A DNA stretch of 64,000 nucleotides from Candidatus Rifleibacteriota bacterium (GCA_012517355.1 JAAYVD010000160.1:1-64000); one strand, 5' to 3'; shown: positions 42,661-52,721, numbered from the stretch's first letter. Numbers and translations are program-made. The notes: generated by a model not told the origin, from the letters alone.

Positions 42661-42771
42661 GTCTTCTCCTCTGTCTTGTCTGCGGCCTGCCGTCGATGGC
42701 TTGTCCGTTTCCGGGCACCCGCCCCCGGGGGCGGCCGCCACCGGTCCCGGGCCGTCTTCACCGGGCCTGGC

Positions 42772-43215
42772 TCAGGAGGCCCGGGGCCGGGTCCCCGGCC
42801 GCTTGCCCGCGGTCAGGGGAAGGTCGGCCAGGGTCAGCCGTCCCAGGAATTCCTGCACCTGCCGGTTGACCTGGCCGATGAACCGGCCCAGTTCGCAGCC
42901 GGCCTGCCCGCAGACCGGGGTGCCGAACAGGCAGGTGCGGGGGACGACCGCCCCCTCGATCACCTGGAAGATCTCGGCGAAGGTGATCTCGTTGAGCGGA
43001 CGGGCCACCCGGTAGCCGCCCGTCGGCCCCCGGCTCGCGGTCACCAGGCCCACCTTCCGAAGCCGCTGCAACACCTTGGACAGGTGGGCCTCGGAGGCCT
43101 GCAGGCGGTGGGCGATCTCCTTCAGGGGAACCTCTTCCCCAGACTGTGCCGACAGCTCGATCATGGCGTGGAAGGCCAGGTTCGCCGCATCCGAGAACTT
43201 CACGAATTCCGACAT
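42772..43215 (-). CDS. Rrf2-family Fe-S transcription regulator
   Basis: A 147-residue winged-helix protein of the Rrf2 family (MSEFVKFSDAANLAFHAM, PLKEIAHRLQASEAHLSKVLQRL, TASRGPTGGYRVARP). Three cysteines in C-x6-C-x4-C near 100-112 are in the position of the Fe-S ligands of NsrR/IscR-type members, so it probably senses NO or redox state. Position at the head of the ferredoxin-hcp operon and the palindromes over its promoter suggest that it controls itself and hcp. ATG 43215 follows AGGAG at a 9-base spacing. Confidence 0.88.
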   Translation of the reverse strand: MSEFVKFSDAANLAFHAMIELSAQSGEEVPLKEIAHRLQASEAHLSKVLQRLRKVGLVTASRGPTGGYRVARPLNEITFAEIFQVIEGAVVPRTCLFGTPVCGQAGCELGRFIGQVNRQVQEFLGRLTLADLPLTAGKRPGTRPRAS

Positions 43216-43248
43216 CCGGGTCACGCTCCTGCGGTTAAAAATGGTTAA

Positions 43249-43285
43249 CTGGTAATAGAATACCAGAATATGCGAATTCTGGCAA
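43249..43285 (-). promoter_or_regulatory. Promoter and overlapping palindromic operators of the rrf2-hcp operon
   Basis: On the minus strand TTGCCA (43280-43285), 17 bp, TATTCT (43257-43262). Two perfect inverted repeats overlap it: CTGGTA-6-TACCAG (43249-43266) and CCAGAAT-6-ATTCTGG (43263-43282). They share CCAG and cover the -10 and spacer, as expected for an autorepressor site. Confidence 0.75.
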
Positions 43286-43633
43286 GCCGTTTTTTCCCAT
43301 CCATCGAAAACCGACGTCCTTGCCCTGCTGGGTGCCCGCAGGCCTGGTGATCGGAATGGCCTTGCGGGTGGTGGCGTGGGGGATCGGATCGAGCTTCAGG
43401 AAGGAAACCGGGTTCCCGTAATCATCGGGTGACGTGTTGTTGGGGGATTCCCTTTCATTCGCTCGGCCGGTTCGCCCCACGGAAGGTCGGCGACGACGGA
43501 CCAACCGTTCCCCACTTTCTTGGGGGTGAGTCCGGAGGGGCCTCTCCGGACCCTCGACAGGAGCCATGGGGGAGCCGTTGGCGCGGAACGGGTTGGTAGA
43601 CACCCTGGCGATGGGAATGCTACGGTGTTTCCG
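43286..43633. other. 348-bp gap upstream of the PIG-L gene
   Basis: No supported gene. Divergent promoters must lie here; TTGGTA with a poorly placed TGCTAC near 43594-43622 is the only weak candidate for the plus strand. Confidence 0.4.
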
Positions 43634-44590
43634 ATGTCCCCCCACCGTTTGCCCCTCCCTTCAAACTCTCCCGGCAGCACCGGATTGTCAGCCCCCCGCC
43701 TCTGGGTGGGGGTGTTCCGGTCACTCCAGTTCTTGCTCTTGCTGGGTATGCTCTTGGGATGGAGCCCGCCGGCCGGGGCGGAAAGAATTCTCATCGTCGC
43801 TCCTCATCCGGATGATGAGACGATCTCCCTCGGCGGATGGGTGGCAGATCAAGTGGCCTCGGGGAGCGAAGTGTGGGCGGTGGTTGTCACGGACGGCGCG
43901 AGATTTCCACGCGCCATCCGGGCGCGATCCGTGAAACCCACCCTGCTGTTCCGCCCCCATGACTTTCGCAAGTTGGGCCGGCGACGCCGGCTGGAGGCGT
44001 CCTGTGCCCTGAAGAACCTGGGCGTTCCAGCCGAACACCGGATCTTTCTCGGATATCCTTCCGGGGCCATGGCTGCCATCTATCAGACCCCCCGGTGGGA
44101 TACCCTGGTGACCTGCCGGGCACTGGGACAGCGGTACGGGGTGGCCGAGTGGGGGGGAAAGCGCCAAACCCATCCGTTCTCCCGTCGGGCCCTGGTTGGG
44201 GATATCGATCGATTACTGGACCTTGCCAAGCCCGACCTGATCGTTTTGCCGGTCGCCTTCGATTCCAATGTCGATCACCAGGCCGTGAGCCGGCTGTTCA
44301 TCGAGCGAATGCAGTTCCACCAGGTGCCGGCACGACAGATGGGCTATCTGGTCCACCTCGGTTCCCGCAAGGTTTTTCCAAGACCGTTCGGCTATCAACC
44401 AGAAGGAGAATTGCTGGACCCGCCCCGCACTCCTCCGGCGGTCCGCTATTACCCTTCCCGGGCCGGCCTGGCGGCCAAGGAAAAAGCGATCCGCTGCCAT
44501 CGTTCCCAACTGGGCCTGCGTGACGGATTTCTCTTGAGTTTCATTCGCCGGGTGGAGTTGTGGTGGCCGGGTGGCAAAACCACCCGGTGA
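43634..44590 (+). CDS. PIG-L/LmbE-family deacetylase, exported or membrane-anchored
   Basis: A 318-residue protein. A hydrophobic segment near 30-48 (LQFLLLLGMLLGW) acts as signal or anchor. The LmbE signature ILIVAPHPDDE follows directly; its His and Asp bind zinc. A later NVDHQAV supplies the third ligand region. Family members remove acetyl groups from N-acetyl sugars or conjugates. The substrate here is unknown. The start at ATG 43634 leaves a normal distance to the hydrophobic core. An 8-bp hairpin (44567-44587) overlaps the stop codon. Confidence 0.85.
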   Translation: MSPHRLPLPSNSPGSTGLSAPRLWVGVFRSLQFLLLLGMLLGWSPPAGAERILIVAPHPDDETISLGGWVADQVASGSEVWAVVVTDGARFPRAIRARSVKPTLLFRPHDFRKLGRRRRLEASCALKNLGVPAEHRIFLGYPSGAMAAIYQTPRWDTLVTCRALGQRYGVAEWGGKRQTHPFSRRALVGDIDRLLDLAKPDLIVLPVAFDSNVDHQAVSRLFIERMQFHQVPARQMGYLVHLGSRKVFPRPFGYQPEGELLDPPRTPPAVRYYPSRAGLAAKEKAIRCHRSQLGLRDGFLLSFIRRVELWWPGGKTTR

Positions 44591-44966
44591 AACCTGGCCC
44601 GATCATGGGACGGCGGCGATCCGGCCCCACCAAGCGCCCCGCACATCGCGGGCCTCGGCGACGGCGGGCGCGGTTCCTGACCGCGCATAGCCGACCGCCC
44701 GTCTCTTTCCGTGGCAGGTTTGATGAAGAAATACTCTTCCCCGGTCGAGATCTGGGTGAGCGTCATCCGGCCGCGGTTGGCCAGGAGGCCGTCGACGCTG
44801 CTCTCCAGGCCATCGGGAAGGGCATCCAACGGAAGGTCGGGGCGTGGAGAGGCTGCCCCGGCGGTCATGGGCCGATCACGGCGGCTCCGCCTTGCAGAGG
44901 GGACGGAACCGATTTTTGACAGGACCCAAGCCCCGGGGTAGGATGAAAAAAACTGAGGGAGGATGC
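44591..44966. other. 376-bp gap, possible coding remnant
   Basis: No intact gene is supported. A minus-strand stretch (about 44700-44840) translates to a peptide with protein-like composition (LPDGLESSVDGLLANRG, LTQISTGEEYFFIKPATE), but has no clear start or family. It may be a gene remnant. Confidence 0.35.
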
Positions 44967-47756
44967 ATGATCGCAGGGCGCCGGGCGGGGCACTCCCATT
45001 GGCTCCTGGTGTTCGCCGGGGGAATCCTCGTGCTCCTGGGCCTGCTCTGGGAGGAGGTCCTCACCCACCAGGAGGGGCATTACCACCCCTGGGCGAGGCC
45101 CGCGGCCCAGGGGCCGGCGGTGGCCAACACCCGGGGACGAACGCGGATCCTCGTCCTCAACTCCTATCATTTCGGGTATTCCTGGTCGGACAACGAGATG
45201 TCAGGGATCCTCGAGACCCTGCATCGCCTGGCTCCCTCGGTCGATCCCGTCGTCGAATGCCTCGATTGCAAGCGTTTTCCCGACATGGGGCATTTCCCCC
45301 AGCTCCAGAACCTGTTCCGCCGCAAATACACCACCCAGGGGATCCCGCTCGTCATCGCCGCCGACAACCCCGCCTTCGAGTTCGCCCTTGGCCGTCGCCA
45401 GGACCTGTTCCCCGACGTTCCCATCGTCTTCTGCGGCATCAACGGCTACGACCCTGGCCGGATCGCCAGCCTGACCGGGGTGACCGGGGTCGCCGAGATC
45501 CTCGACGCGGCCGGCACCCTCGACCTCGCCCTCCGGCTCCACCCGGGGACCCGCGAGGTGGTCATCTTCCACGACCATTCCCTTACCGGCATGTCCTCCC
45601 GCCGCGAAGTCGAGGAACAACTGCGCCCGTGGGCCGGCAAGGTGCATCTCCGCTTCCTCGAGCCCATGCCGTTGCGCGACCTGCTGCGGACCCTGGAACG
45701 GCTGACCCCTGGCACCATCGTCCTGGCCCTTTCCTACAGCATGGACCGCAACGGCGCCATCCTCGACCACGACCGGGTGGCCGAGCTGCTCGCGCAGCAT
45801 TGCCCGGTTCCGGTCTACTCGATGCACGAGGAGCGGGTGGGCCACGGAGTGGTCGGCGGCCACGTCATGGGAGGATACAGCCAAGGGCGGCGGGCGGCCG
45901 AGCTGGCCGTGGAGATCCTCAAGGGAGCGGCCCCCGCCAGCCTGCCCGTCGACCGGACGGGTCCCTCCTCCTGGCAGTTCGATTTCCTGCAGCTCCAGCG
46001 GTTCGGCCTGTCCCCTTCCCGGCTCCCCGCCGGCAGCATCGTACTGAACCAGCCCAGTTCGTTTTTCGATGAGCACCGGGGCCTGGTGCTGACCACCTTC
46101 GCCCTCCTGTCGATGATCACCCTCGGCGTTCTCGTCCTGATGCTCAACGTCACCCGTCGCCAGCTCGCCGAGGAGGCGCAGGAAGTGTCGGAACACCGCT
46201 TCCGACGGTTGTTCGAGACCGCCGTCGACCTGATCCTGGTGCTCGGCCCCGACGGCCGCGTCATCCAGGCCAACCCGCGCGCCGGGGAGATCCTCGGCAT
46301 CGACCCCGCCGCCCTGGCCGGCCGGTTCCTCGGGGATCTCCTGCCCGCCGGGACATCGCCGGCGGTGATGGCCCGGATCAACGAAACCCCCGCCCTCGGC
46401 CGGGTGATCCTGGAAACCACCTTCCCCGGCCCGGCCGGGAACGGCACCCCCGTCGAATTGATCTGCTCCCCTCTCGCCGTCGAGACCGGGCCCGCCATCC
46501 TCTGCACCGCCCGCGACCTCACCGAGCGTCGGCGGGCCGAAACCCGGCAGCGGAAACTGCAGGACGATCTGAACCAGGCCCAGAAGATGGAATCGATCGG
46601 CTTCCTGGCCGGGGGCATCGCCCACGACTTCAACAACATCCTGACCAGCATCCTCGGCTACGCCGAACTGGCCAACAAGCAGCTGCCCGAAGGTTCACCC
46701 GGCCACCGGTTCCTGGCTTCCATCAAGACGGCGGGGGAAAAAGCGGCCCTCCTCACCCGCCAGTTGCTCGCCTTCAGCCGCAAACAGGCCCTCCAGGTCC
46801 GCGCCCTCGACCTGCGCGAGGTCATCCAGGGCATGGCCGGCATCCTCAAACGCCTGCTGCGGGAGGACATCGATCTGCAGGTGCGGGAAGGGAACCCGGT
46901 GCCCCCCGTGCTGGCCGACCGCAGCCAGGTCGAACAGATCCTGATGAACCTCGTGGTCAACGCCCGCGACGCCATGCCCGACGGCGGCAAGGTGTTCATC
47001 GAGATCGGAACCGCGGTCATCACCGATCCCCTCGTCCGGCACCACCAGTTCGAGCGGACGGGGGAGTTCGTGGTGATGGCGGTCAGCGACACCGGCGTCG
47101 GCATCCCTCCACAGATCCGCGGCCGCATCTTCGAGCCCTTCTTCACGACCAAGGAGGTGGGGAAGGGGACTGGCCTGGGTCTGGCCACCGTCTATGGCAT
47201 CGTCAAGCAACATGCCGGGCACATCTACTTCTACAGCGAAGTCGGCCAGGGAACCACCTTCAAGATCTACCTCCCCGTCGCCCTCGAAACCGCCGTGGCA
47301 GACGCCGCCGCCCCCGCGGCCGCCCCGCCGCTGCCCGCCTCGGCCGGCGCAGCGACGGGCGCCCCGAACCAGGAAACCATCCTGGTGGTCGACGACGACC
47401 CGGCCCTGGCGGAACTGGTGCGAGACACCCTCGCCCCCCTCGGCTACACCCTGCTCGTCACCTCGTCCGCCACTGAAGCCATGGAGATCGGTGTCCGGCA
47501 CCCCGGTCCCATCCACGTGTTGCTCACCGACGTCATCATGCCGGGCATCAACGGCCGCAAGCTGGCCGAGGCGGTGCGCGCCGCCCGGCCGGAAGTGAAG
47601 GTGGTCTTCATGTCGGGATACAGCGACGACATCATCGCCTACCACGGCATCCTCGACCCCGGAGTCGAGCTGGTCCACAAGCCGATCTCCCCCACCGAGC
47701 TGGCCGGGCGCCTGCGGACCATCCTCGACCGCCGCTCCGGGGGTGGGCCCGCCTAG
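44967..47756 (+). CDS. Hybrid sensor histidine kinase with periplasmic binding-protein-like sensor
   Basis: A 929-residue protein. A helix near 11-30 and another near 372-396 bracket an exported domain like ABC-transporter substrate-binding proteins ([18 protein letters not shown]). Next come a PAS domain (about 408-512), HisKA with phospho-His near 553 ([11 protein letters not shown]), HATPase motifs ([32 protein letters not shown]) and a C-terminal receiver (VVDDDPA; phospho-Asp near 855 in LLTDVIMPG). It detects an exported small ligand and phosphorylates its own receiver; no separate response regulator is adjacent. ATG 44967 follows GGGAGGA. Confidence 0.9.
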   Translation: MIAGRRAGHSHWLLVFAGGILVLLGLLWEEVLTHQEGHYHPWARPAAQGPAVANTRGRTRILVLNSYHFGYSWSDNEMSGILETLHRLAPSVDPVVECLDCKRFPDMGHFPQLQNLFRRKYTTQGIPLVIAADNPAFEFALGRRQDLFPDVPIVFCGINGYDPGRIASLTGVTGVAEILDAAGTLDLALRLHPGTREVVIFHDHSLTGMSSRREVEEQLRPWAGKVHLRFLEPMPLRDLLRTLERLTPGTIVLALSYSMDRNGAILDHDRVAELLAQHCPVPVYSMHEERVGHGVVGGHVMGGYSQGRRAAELAVEILKGAAPASLPVDRTGPSSWQFDFLQLQRFGLSPSRLPAGSIVLNQPSSFFDEHRGLVLTTFALLSMITLGVLVLMLNVTRRQLAEEAQEVSEHRFRRLFETAVDLILVLGPDGRVIQANPRAGEILGIDPAALAGRFLGDLLPAGTSPAVMARINETPALGRVILETTFPGPAGNGTPVELICSPLAVETGPAILCTARDLTERRRAETRQRKLQDDLNQAQKMESIGFLAGGIAHDFNNILTSILGYAELANKQLPEGSPGHRFLASIKTAGEKAALLTRQLLAFSRKQALQVRALDLREVIQGMAGILKRLLREDIDLQVREGNPVPPVLADRSQVEQILMNLVVNARDAMPDGGKVFIEIGTAVITDPLVRHHQFERTGEFVVMAVSDTGVGIPPQIRGRIFEPFFTTKEVGKGTGLGLATVYGIVKQHAGHIYFYSEVGQGTTFKIYLPVALETAVADAAAPAAAPPLPASAGAATGAPNQETILVVDDDPALAELVRDTLAPLGYTLLVTSSATEAMEIGVRHPGPIHVLLTDVIMPGINGRKLAEAVRAARPEVKVVFMSGYSDDIIAYHGILDPGVELVHKPISPTELAGRLRTILDRRSGGGPA

Positions 47757-47890
47757 TCCTTTGTCACCGTCGTGTTTGCACCCGACTGAGGTTGGGGGTT
47801 TCCGCCCAGCTGTCGATGGCCCACCACTTCATCATTCACGTTCGATCGTGACAGAGGAATAGTCCCCTGTCCCGTTCGACGTCGGGGGTT

Positions 47891-47913
47891 GGTCCGCCCG
47901 GATGACGCGGACC
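47891..47913 (-). terminator. Hairpin after the secreted-protein gene
   Basis: GGTCCGC and GCGGACC pair perfectly around 9 bases, 7 bp beyond the stop of the minus-strand gene. The remaining gap to the convergent kinase gene (47757-47890) holds nothing recognised. Confidence 0.45.
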
Positions 47914-47919
47914 GCCGGG

Positions 47920-49077
47920 TCACTCCCCCGCCGCGGCGTCCTCGCCTTCGTCCACCTCTTCGTCGGAGTCGGCCTCGTCGCCCGTGGCCGGCTGGGTGGG
48001 GGCCCCATCGGCGGGGCTGACACCGGCGGGGCCGCCGGCATCAGGGGCCGCCGACCCCGGACCGGGGCCGCCTTCCGGTTCCCCCTGCGGTTCGCCCGCC
48101 CCGCCCAGCGGCGAGGGGAAGGCCTCCGCGAGGCCCTTGGCCGAGGCCTGCAGCTCGGCGAAGTTCACTTTCATCCCCACCTCGGCCACCGGGCCTTCGG
48201 CCTTCAGGGTGATGGCGTTGAGCACCTTGAGGGCATCGGGAGGCATCCCGGCCCCGTTCACCTTGATGGAGGCGAGCAGTCCCTGCAGGGTCTCGGCGAT
48301 CCGACCGGCGCTCTCCGGCTTGTCGGTGCCCAGCGAAACCTTCACCTCGAGGTCGGTGCCCAGGTCGACGGCCATCAACACCTCGCTCATCGCGCCGAAC
48401 GCGGCGAACGGGGTGCCCGAGGCGTTTCTCGCCATCTGGTCCTGCAGGGAAGGGGGCAGCGCGACGGCGCCCCAGTAGCCCGCGTCGGTCTTGACCCGCT
48501 GCAGCAGTCTCCCCATGACGGGGTCGTCCTTGGCCCCCTTCTCCTTTCCCGCCTTGACGGCGAGAACCTTGCGCAGCCAGGTCTCGTTGCCGACCGCCAG
48601 CGTGTCGGGAGCCAGGAACAGCCCGAAATCCGGCTTGCCCTCGGCCCGGATCGCGGTCAGGCCTTCGAATTTCTCGATCTTCCCGTCGATCTTGAACGCC
48701 TCGTCCTTTTCCAGGCCGGCCACGATGGTCGCCTCCTGGAAGGTGCCGCGGAAGATGGCCAGTCCGTCGGTGGGGGGCTGCCCATCGGGGCCGGGGCCGG
48801 GCATCAGGAGCACGACCTCTTTCAGGTCCTTGAGGGGGTCGAACTGCAGGGTCCTGGCCAGGTCGTCGAGCGCCTTGGCCTCGCCACCCGCGGCCCGCGA
48901 GGCGGCCAGCCGCTCTTCGACCAGTTTCTTCATGTCGGGCACGGCCAGGATCCTGGCCACGTTGATCGCCCCGATCGCCATCCCGCCGGACGGGAGGAGG
49001 CTGATCAGGTCCTGGGCCAGGGCGAGGGCGGGAAGCAGGAAAACGATCAGGGCGGACAACAGGACCAGCTTTTTCAC
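47920..49077 (-). CDS. Exported protein of unknown function, GTG start
   Basis: A 385-residue protein. Signal peptide KKLVLLSALIVFLLPALALA is followed by a two-lobed body (LISLLPSGGMAIGAINVARIL, FKIDGKIEKFEGLTAIRAE, LAVGNETWLRKVLAVKAGK) reminiscent of DUF3352-like proteins, and an acidic, Gly/Pro-rich tail from about residue 320. Function unknown. GTG 49077 is chosen because GGAGGAGA precedes it and the signal peptide begins at once. A perfect TTGACA lies about 65 bp upstream. Confidence 0.8.
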   Translation of the reverse strand: MKKLVLLSALIVFLLPALALAQDLISLLPSGGMAIGAINVARILAVPDMKKLVEERLAASRAAGGEAKALDDLARTLQFDPLKDLKEVVLLMPGPGPDGQPPTDGLAIFRGTFQEATIVAGLEKDEAFKIDGKIEKFEGLTAIRAEGKPDFGLFLAPDTLAVGNETWLRKVLAVKAGKEKGAKDDPVMGRLLQRVKTDAGYWGAVALPPSLQDQMARNASGTPFAAFGAMSEVLMAVDLGTDLEVKVSLGTDKPESAGRIAETLQGLLASIKVNGAGMPPDALKVLNAITLKAEGPVAEVGMKVNFAELQASAKGLAEAFPSPLGGAGEPQGEPEGGPGPGSAAPDAGGPAGVSPADGAPTQPATGDEADSDEEVDEGEDAAAGE

Positions 49078-49116
49078 GGGATCTCCTCCTTCGTCGATGG
49101 GCAGGTGCCCCTGCGG

Positions 49117-49145
49117 TACTAATGCAATGGCCGCCGCCGTGTCAA
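49117..49145 (-). promoter_or_regulatory. Possible sigma-70 promoter of the secreted-protein gene
   Basis: Minus-strand TTGACA (49140-49145) with a poor -10 (TTAGTA, 49117-49122) at 17 bp. Confidence 0.4.
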
Positions 49146-49251
49146 CCGTGCCAACGCCCGGGCGGTCCGGCGGATTGACCTGCCGCCAGGGGGAATCAGG
49201 GCGCCTCGACGACGCAAGGATCGTGAGGACGGCGGGAGCGCGGCCGGCCGG

Positions 49252-49300
49252 CCCCTTTGCCGGGCTCGACACCAGCGTTTCGCGCCGCCATCCGTGGCGG
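49252..49300 (+). repeat. Dispersed 49-bp repeat, copy 2
   Basis: CCCCTTTGC, 16 unrelated bases, GTTTCGCGCCGCC and TCCGTGGCGG: the conserved 9-bp and 24-bp blocks match copy 1 (18677-18725) at 31 of 33 positions with identical spacing. It lies in the gap downstream of the next minus-strand gene. Confidence 0.75.
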
Positions 49301-49390
49301 GAACGGGGAAGCCCTCCCGGCTTCGGGTCGGTCGGGTGGCCAGGAGCCAGGCGCACCGGGCAACGGCGGGTCGGGGAGGTATCGCCTCGG

Positions 49391-49927
49391 TCAAGCCTGG
49401 AGCCGGCGAATCACCTGGGAAGCAATCAGGCAGAGGGCGCCCAGGCCGCCCAGCAGGACGAGCTCCCCGATGGGGGAGCGGATGTTCAGCAGGTCGATGA
49501 TCCGCAACGCTCCGCGGGAATACTTCCGTTCCCGGGCGGCTTCGGCCAGGATTGGTATGGTATCGACGGTGCCGTGGAACGTGCAAAAGACCGTTCCGCT
49601 TGGGTCAAGGCGATACTCCGGGGTGCTGGCCAGAGGGTCCCTGACGACGAAGGCCCCCGGGACCAGGCGTTCCATGACCCCCGGATACCCCCGCGTCGTC
49701 CCGAAGGTGAAGACCGGCCCCGGGCAGGCCACCGGTTGCTTCAGGTAGTCACCGCGCCGCAGTTCGCCCTGGAGGGTTGGCGAGTCGACCGGGAGGGGGG
49801 TTGTGGAATCCATGGCATACATTTCCGCCGCCCCCTGCAGGACCCGCAGGTTGCTCATGCAGATATTCTGCGTCTGCTTGCTGGCCGTCGCCGGTTCTGC
49901 CAGACCGGCCAGCATCATCAGCAGCAT
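49391..49927 (-). CDS. Exported, membrane-anchored protein of unknown function
   Basis: A 178-residue form with a hydrophobic N-terminus (MLLMMLAGLAEPATA), a segment NICMSNLRVLQGAAEMYAMD that resembles the helix of pilin-like proteins processed into small exported domains, a YLKQPVACPG motif and a C-terminal transmembrane helix (LVLLGGLGALCLIASQVI). No family is assigned. The start is uncertain: ATG 50101 would give 236 residues and starts 16 bp after the preceding gene, but would leave a 55-residue tail before the signal core. Last gene of the operon with the M16-like gene. Confidence 0.6.
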   Translation of the reverse strand: MLLMMLAGLAEPATASKQTQNICMSNLRVLQGAAEMYAMDSTTPLPVDSPTLQGELRRGDYLKQPVACPGPVFTFGTTRGYPGVMERLVPGAFVVRDPLASTPEYRLDPSGTVFCTFHGTVDTIPILAEAARERKYSRGALRIIDLLNIRSPIGELVLLGGLGALCLIASQVIRRLQA

Positions 49928-50117
49928 GGCCGCCAGGCAGGGCCGAGGGGCGCCCTTCCGTCCGCCCGCCCGGCCCGGAACCTGGTTGGCGCTTGGGGTC
50001 TTGGAGCAACCGTCACCCCTGGGCGCCCTCGGCCGGGCTTGGTCTCGAGCCTGAAGGATGCCTGGAAAAAGGGCGGGTTGCCGGCCCTGGCGGCTGGCCA
50101 TTCCGGTGCCGCCGGGT

Positions 50118-52721
50118 CTACTTCGGGGTGCCGGTGAGGATGACCGGATTCCTGAAGGTGCGCTGGGCGGCGGCCTTGACCTGGTCGATGGTCACGTCTT
50201 TGTACAAGGCCTCGATCTCGTCGAAGAAGGACTCGCCGACCCCGGCGCCCAGGAAGCTGACCAGGAACTTCGCCTGGTCGGCCGACCGTTCCATGGTGCG
50301 GGCGAAGTAGAGCCGGCTGGTGGCCTGGGCGCTCTGGATGTTTTCCTGGGACACGTTGACCTGGGGCAGCCCATTCAGGAGCTTCTGCAGCGCCGCCCGG
50401 GCCTCGGGCAGCTTTTCCCTGGCGCAACGCAGGCCGCAGAACACCCATCCGGCCTCGCCGAGGGTGGTGTACATGAGGTTGCTGACCTCGTCGGCCAGGC
50501 CCTTGTCGATCAGCTCGCGTTGGATCAGGCCGTTGCGGCTCCAGGACAGCAGGTGGAAGATCACCAGGTTGGCCACGAAGTCGGCCCGGGTTTCGGGTTT
50601 GTCCCAGTTGGAGGCCACCGGCGGCATGCGGTAACCGAAGGCCAGCCAGCCCGAGCCGGTCTGGTCCTCGACCGTCAGGTCGATGGATTCCGGCGCGGCG
50701 AGGGGGCCGACGAAGGCGGGTGGGAGGTGGGGGGACGCCGGCACGGGCGCGGCTGGCAGCTCGCCGAGGAGGCGGGCGGCCTGGCTGGCGACCTCGTCGG
50801 GGTCGAAGTTGCCGACGATGACGCAGGACAGGTTGCCCGGCACCATCCAGGTGGCGTGGTATTTTTTGAGGTCGCCGAGGGTCAGGCCGGTCAGGCCGGT
50901 GGTCGAGGAGAGCAGATTGGGGAGGGCATCGGCGGGGAAGGCCTTCTGCATGAACCCGAGGAACAGGTGGGCCCCCGGAAAGGCGAGCTGGTCTTCCACT
51001 TCCTGGGCCAGGCGGGTGCGGGCGCTTTCGAACAAGGGCGGGTTCAGCGGCGGGTCGGCCACCAGGCGGGTGGCGATTTCCAGGAGTTTCCGCAGCTGGT
51101 TCTTCTCGGCGAACCCCCCGATGAACAGACCGTTGGGGCCGGCCTCGACGGTCAGATCGCCGCCGATGAGATCGAGCTGGCGGCTGAAGGCCCGCTTGCC
51201 GGTCTTCGGGGAGTAGGCCTCGCTGAGCATTTCGGCGAGAAGGTTGGCATGGCCGGTCTTGCCGTCGGGCCCGGGGCCGGTGCGGGCGAAGAACGAGACG
51301 GCGGCCACCTCGCTGCCGGCGTAGGGTTTGACCAGCAACCGAAGGCCGTTGGGCAGGGTGGTCATGCGGGAGGTCGAGGCGGTCTTGAGCTGGCAGGTGA
51401 GGGGATGGGCCACCTGCATGACGACGGGGTTGCCGCCGAAGATGGCGCGGGCCGCGCGGGCCATGTCGGGGGGGGTGACCCGGTGCAGGGCGGGCAGCAG
51501 CCCCTGGGCCAGCGTGTAGCTGCGGGCCAGTTCGGCCTGTCCGAGCTGGAAGGCGAGGTTGAGGCGCCGTTCGGTCAGGGTGTTCTCGTGGGTCTCCCGG
51601 ATGGTGACCAGCCGGTCGAGGCCGTCCCCGCGGGGTGGCTGCAGATACAGGGTGGACAGGTGGGTGAGCAGGGCCGAGAGGGTGCGGTCGACCTCGGGGT
51701 CGGAGCTTTCGAAGCCGATGGTGAACAGACCCTTGCCGGGCAGTGGCCGGTAATGAACCTGCAGGCGGCGCAGGGAAGGGTACTGGCCGGCGAAGTCCCG
51801 TTCGAGCCAGGCATCGTTCGCCCCGCCGAGGGCCATGTCCCACAGCGTGGCCGCCGCCATGTCGGGGTCTTCGAGGCCGGGGGCCTCGAAGGCCACCAGC
51901 ACCTGGCTGCTCTTGATATCGAGGAATTCGACCTCCTCGCGCCGCTTCGTTTCGAGTGGCTGGCGGTCGACCGGCTTCGCTTCGGGCAGGGGAAGGGCGG
52001 TCAGGGAGCCGAAGGTGTCCATCGACTCCTTGAAGACCTTGGCGGGATCGACGTCACCGACCACGACCAGGACGGCGTTGTTGGGGACGAAGGCCTGGCC
52101 CAGGAACTCCTGGACCTGCGGCAGGGTGACCCGGCCGACGTCGTTCTCGTCGGGCCAGATCGCGCTGGCGATGGGGGTGCCGGGGAACAGGTGCTGGATG
52201 GCCCGCCGTTCCAGGTACCCGGTGGCCAGGGGGAAGCTGCGGGCGTCCCGCATCCGGCGGAGGACCTGCTGGCGGGCGGTGTCGAGGTTGGCCTCGGACG
52301 GCCGCAGTTCGAACCCGATCGCCCGCAGGGTCTGCAGCACGTCGGTCAGGGCGTCCCGGCCGGCCTCGATGGCCACGGCGGTGCCGGCGAACCCGCTGCT
52401 GGTGGTGATCCGGCCGCCGGCCTGCTCGAGCCGGGCCACCAGGTCGAACCGGCTGCCCCGGGCGGTGTCGGCCGTCTCGAGAAGCGATTCGGCCAGGTGG
52501 GCGAGCGAGGGGTGGCGGGGGCAGGAGGAGGTCCAGCCCACATCGACCAGGAGGGTGGCCGCCAGGATGGGCAGGCTCCGGTCCTCCACCGCGATGACCC
52601 GCAGGCCGTTGGGCAGGATGGCCTTTTCGGGGGGCGACTTCACCAGGGCCTCGGCACCGGGGGCGAGGGCGGCGAGGGTGATGACGGTGAGCAGGCAGAG
52701 GGCTCGGATGGGCAGGCGCAT
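50118..52721 (-). CDS. M16-family (insulinase-like) protein lacking the zinc motif
   Basis: An 867-residue exported protein with signal peptide (core ALCLLTVITLAALA) and two M16 halves (AILPNGLRVIAVEDRSLPI and TTLPNGLRLLVKPYAGSEV). Active M16 enzymes need HxxEH in one half. Here the N-terminal half reads HLAES at 75-79, replacing the second zinc His with Ser, and the C-terminal half reads HANLLAEML, so neither half is complete. It is probably a non-catalytic subunit or chaperone-like partner; no active M16 gene is in the window. AGGAGGA precedes ATG 52721. Co-oriented with the genes on both sides. Confidence 0.85.
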   Translation of the reverse strand: MRLPIRALCLLTVITLAALAPGAEALVKSPPEKAILPNGLRVIAVEDRSLPILAATLLVDVGWTSSCPRHPSLAHLAESLLETADTARGSRFDLVARLEQAGGRITTSSGFAGTAVAIEAGRDALTDVLQTLRAIGFELRPSEANLDTARQQVLRRMRDARSFPLATGYLERRAIQHLFPGTPIASAIWPDENDVGRVTLPQVQEFLGQAFVPNNAVLVVVGDVDPAKVFKESMDTFGSLTALPLPEAKPVDRQPLETKRREEVEFLDIKSSQVLVAFEAPGLEDPDMAAATLWDMALGGANDAWLERDFAGQYPSLRRLQVHYRPLPGKGLFTIGFESSDPEVDRTLSALLTHLSTLYLQPPRGDGLDRLVTIRETHENTLTERRLNLAFQLGQAELARSYTLAQGLLPALHRVTPPDMARAARAIFGGNPVVMQVAHPLTCQLKTASTSRMTTLPNGLRLLVKPYAGSEVAAVSFFARTGPGPDGKTGHANLLAEMLSEAYSPKTGKRAFSRQLDLIGGDLTVEAGPNGLFIGGFAEKNQLRKLLEIATRLVADPPLNPPLFESARTRLAQEVEDQLAFPGAHLFLGFMQKAFPADALPNLLSSTTGLTGLTLGDLKKYHATWMVPGNLSCVIVGNFDPDEVASQAARLLGELPAAPVPASPHLPPAFVGPLAAPESIDLTVEDQTGSGWLAFGYRMPPVASNWDKPETRADFVANLVIFHLLSWSRNGLIQRELIDKGLADEVSNLMYTTLGEAGWVFCGLRCAREKLPEARAALQKLLNGLPQVNVSQENIQSAQATSRLYFARTMERSADQAKFLVSFLGAGVGESFFDEIEALYKDVTIDQVKAAAQRTFRNPVILTGTPK

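Noticed and set aside
44449-44868. Minus-strand frame after the PIG-L gene
   Set aside because: It overlaps the PIG-L 3' end antisense, has no ribosome site and no family; kept only as a possible remnant in the gap.
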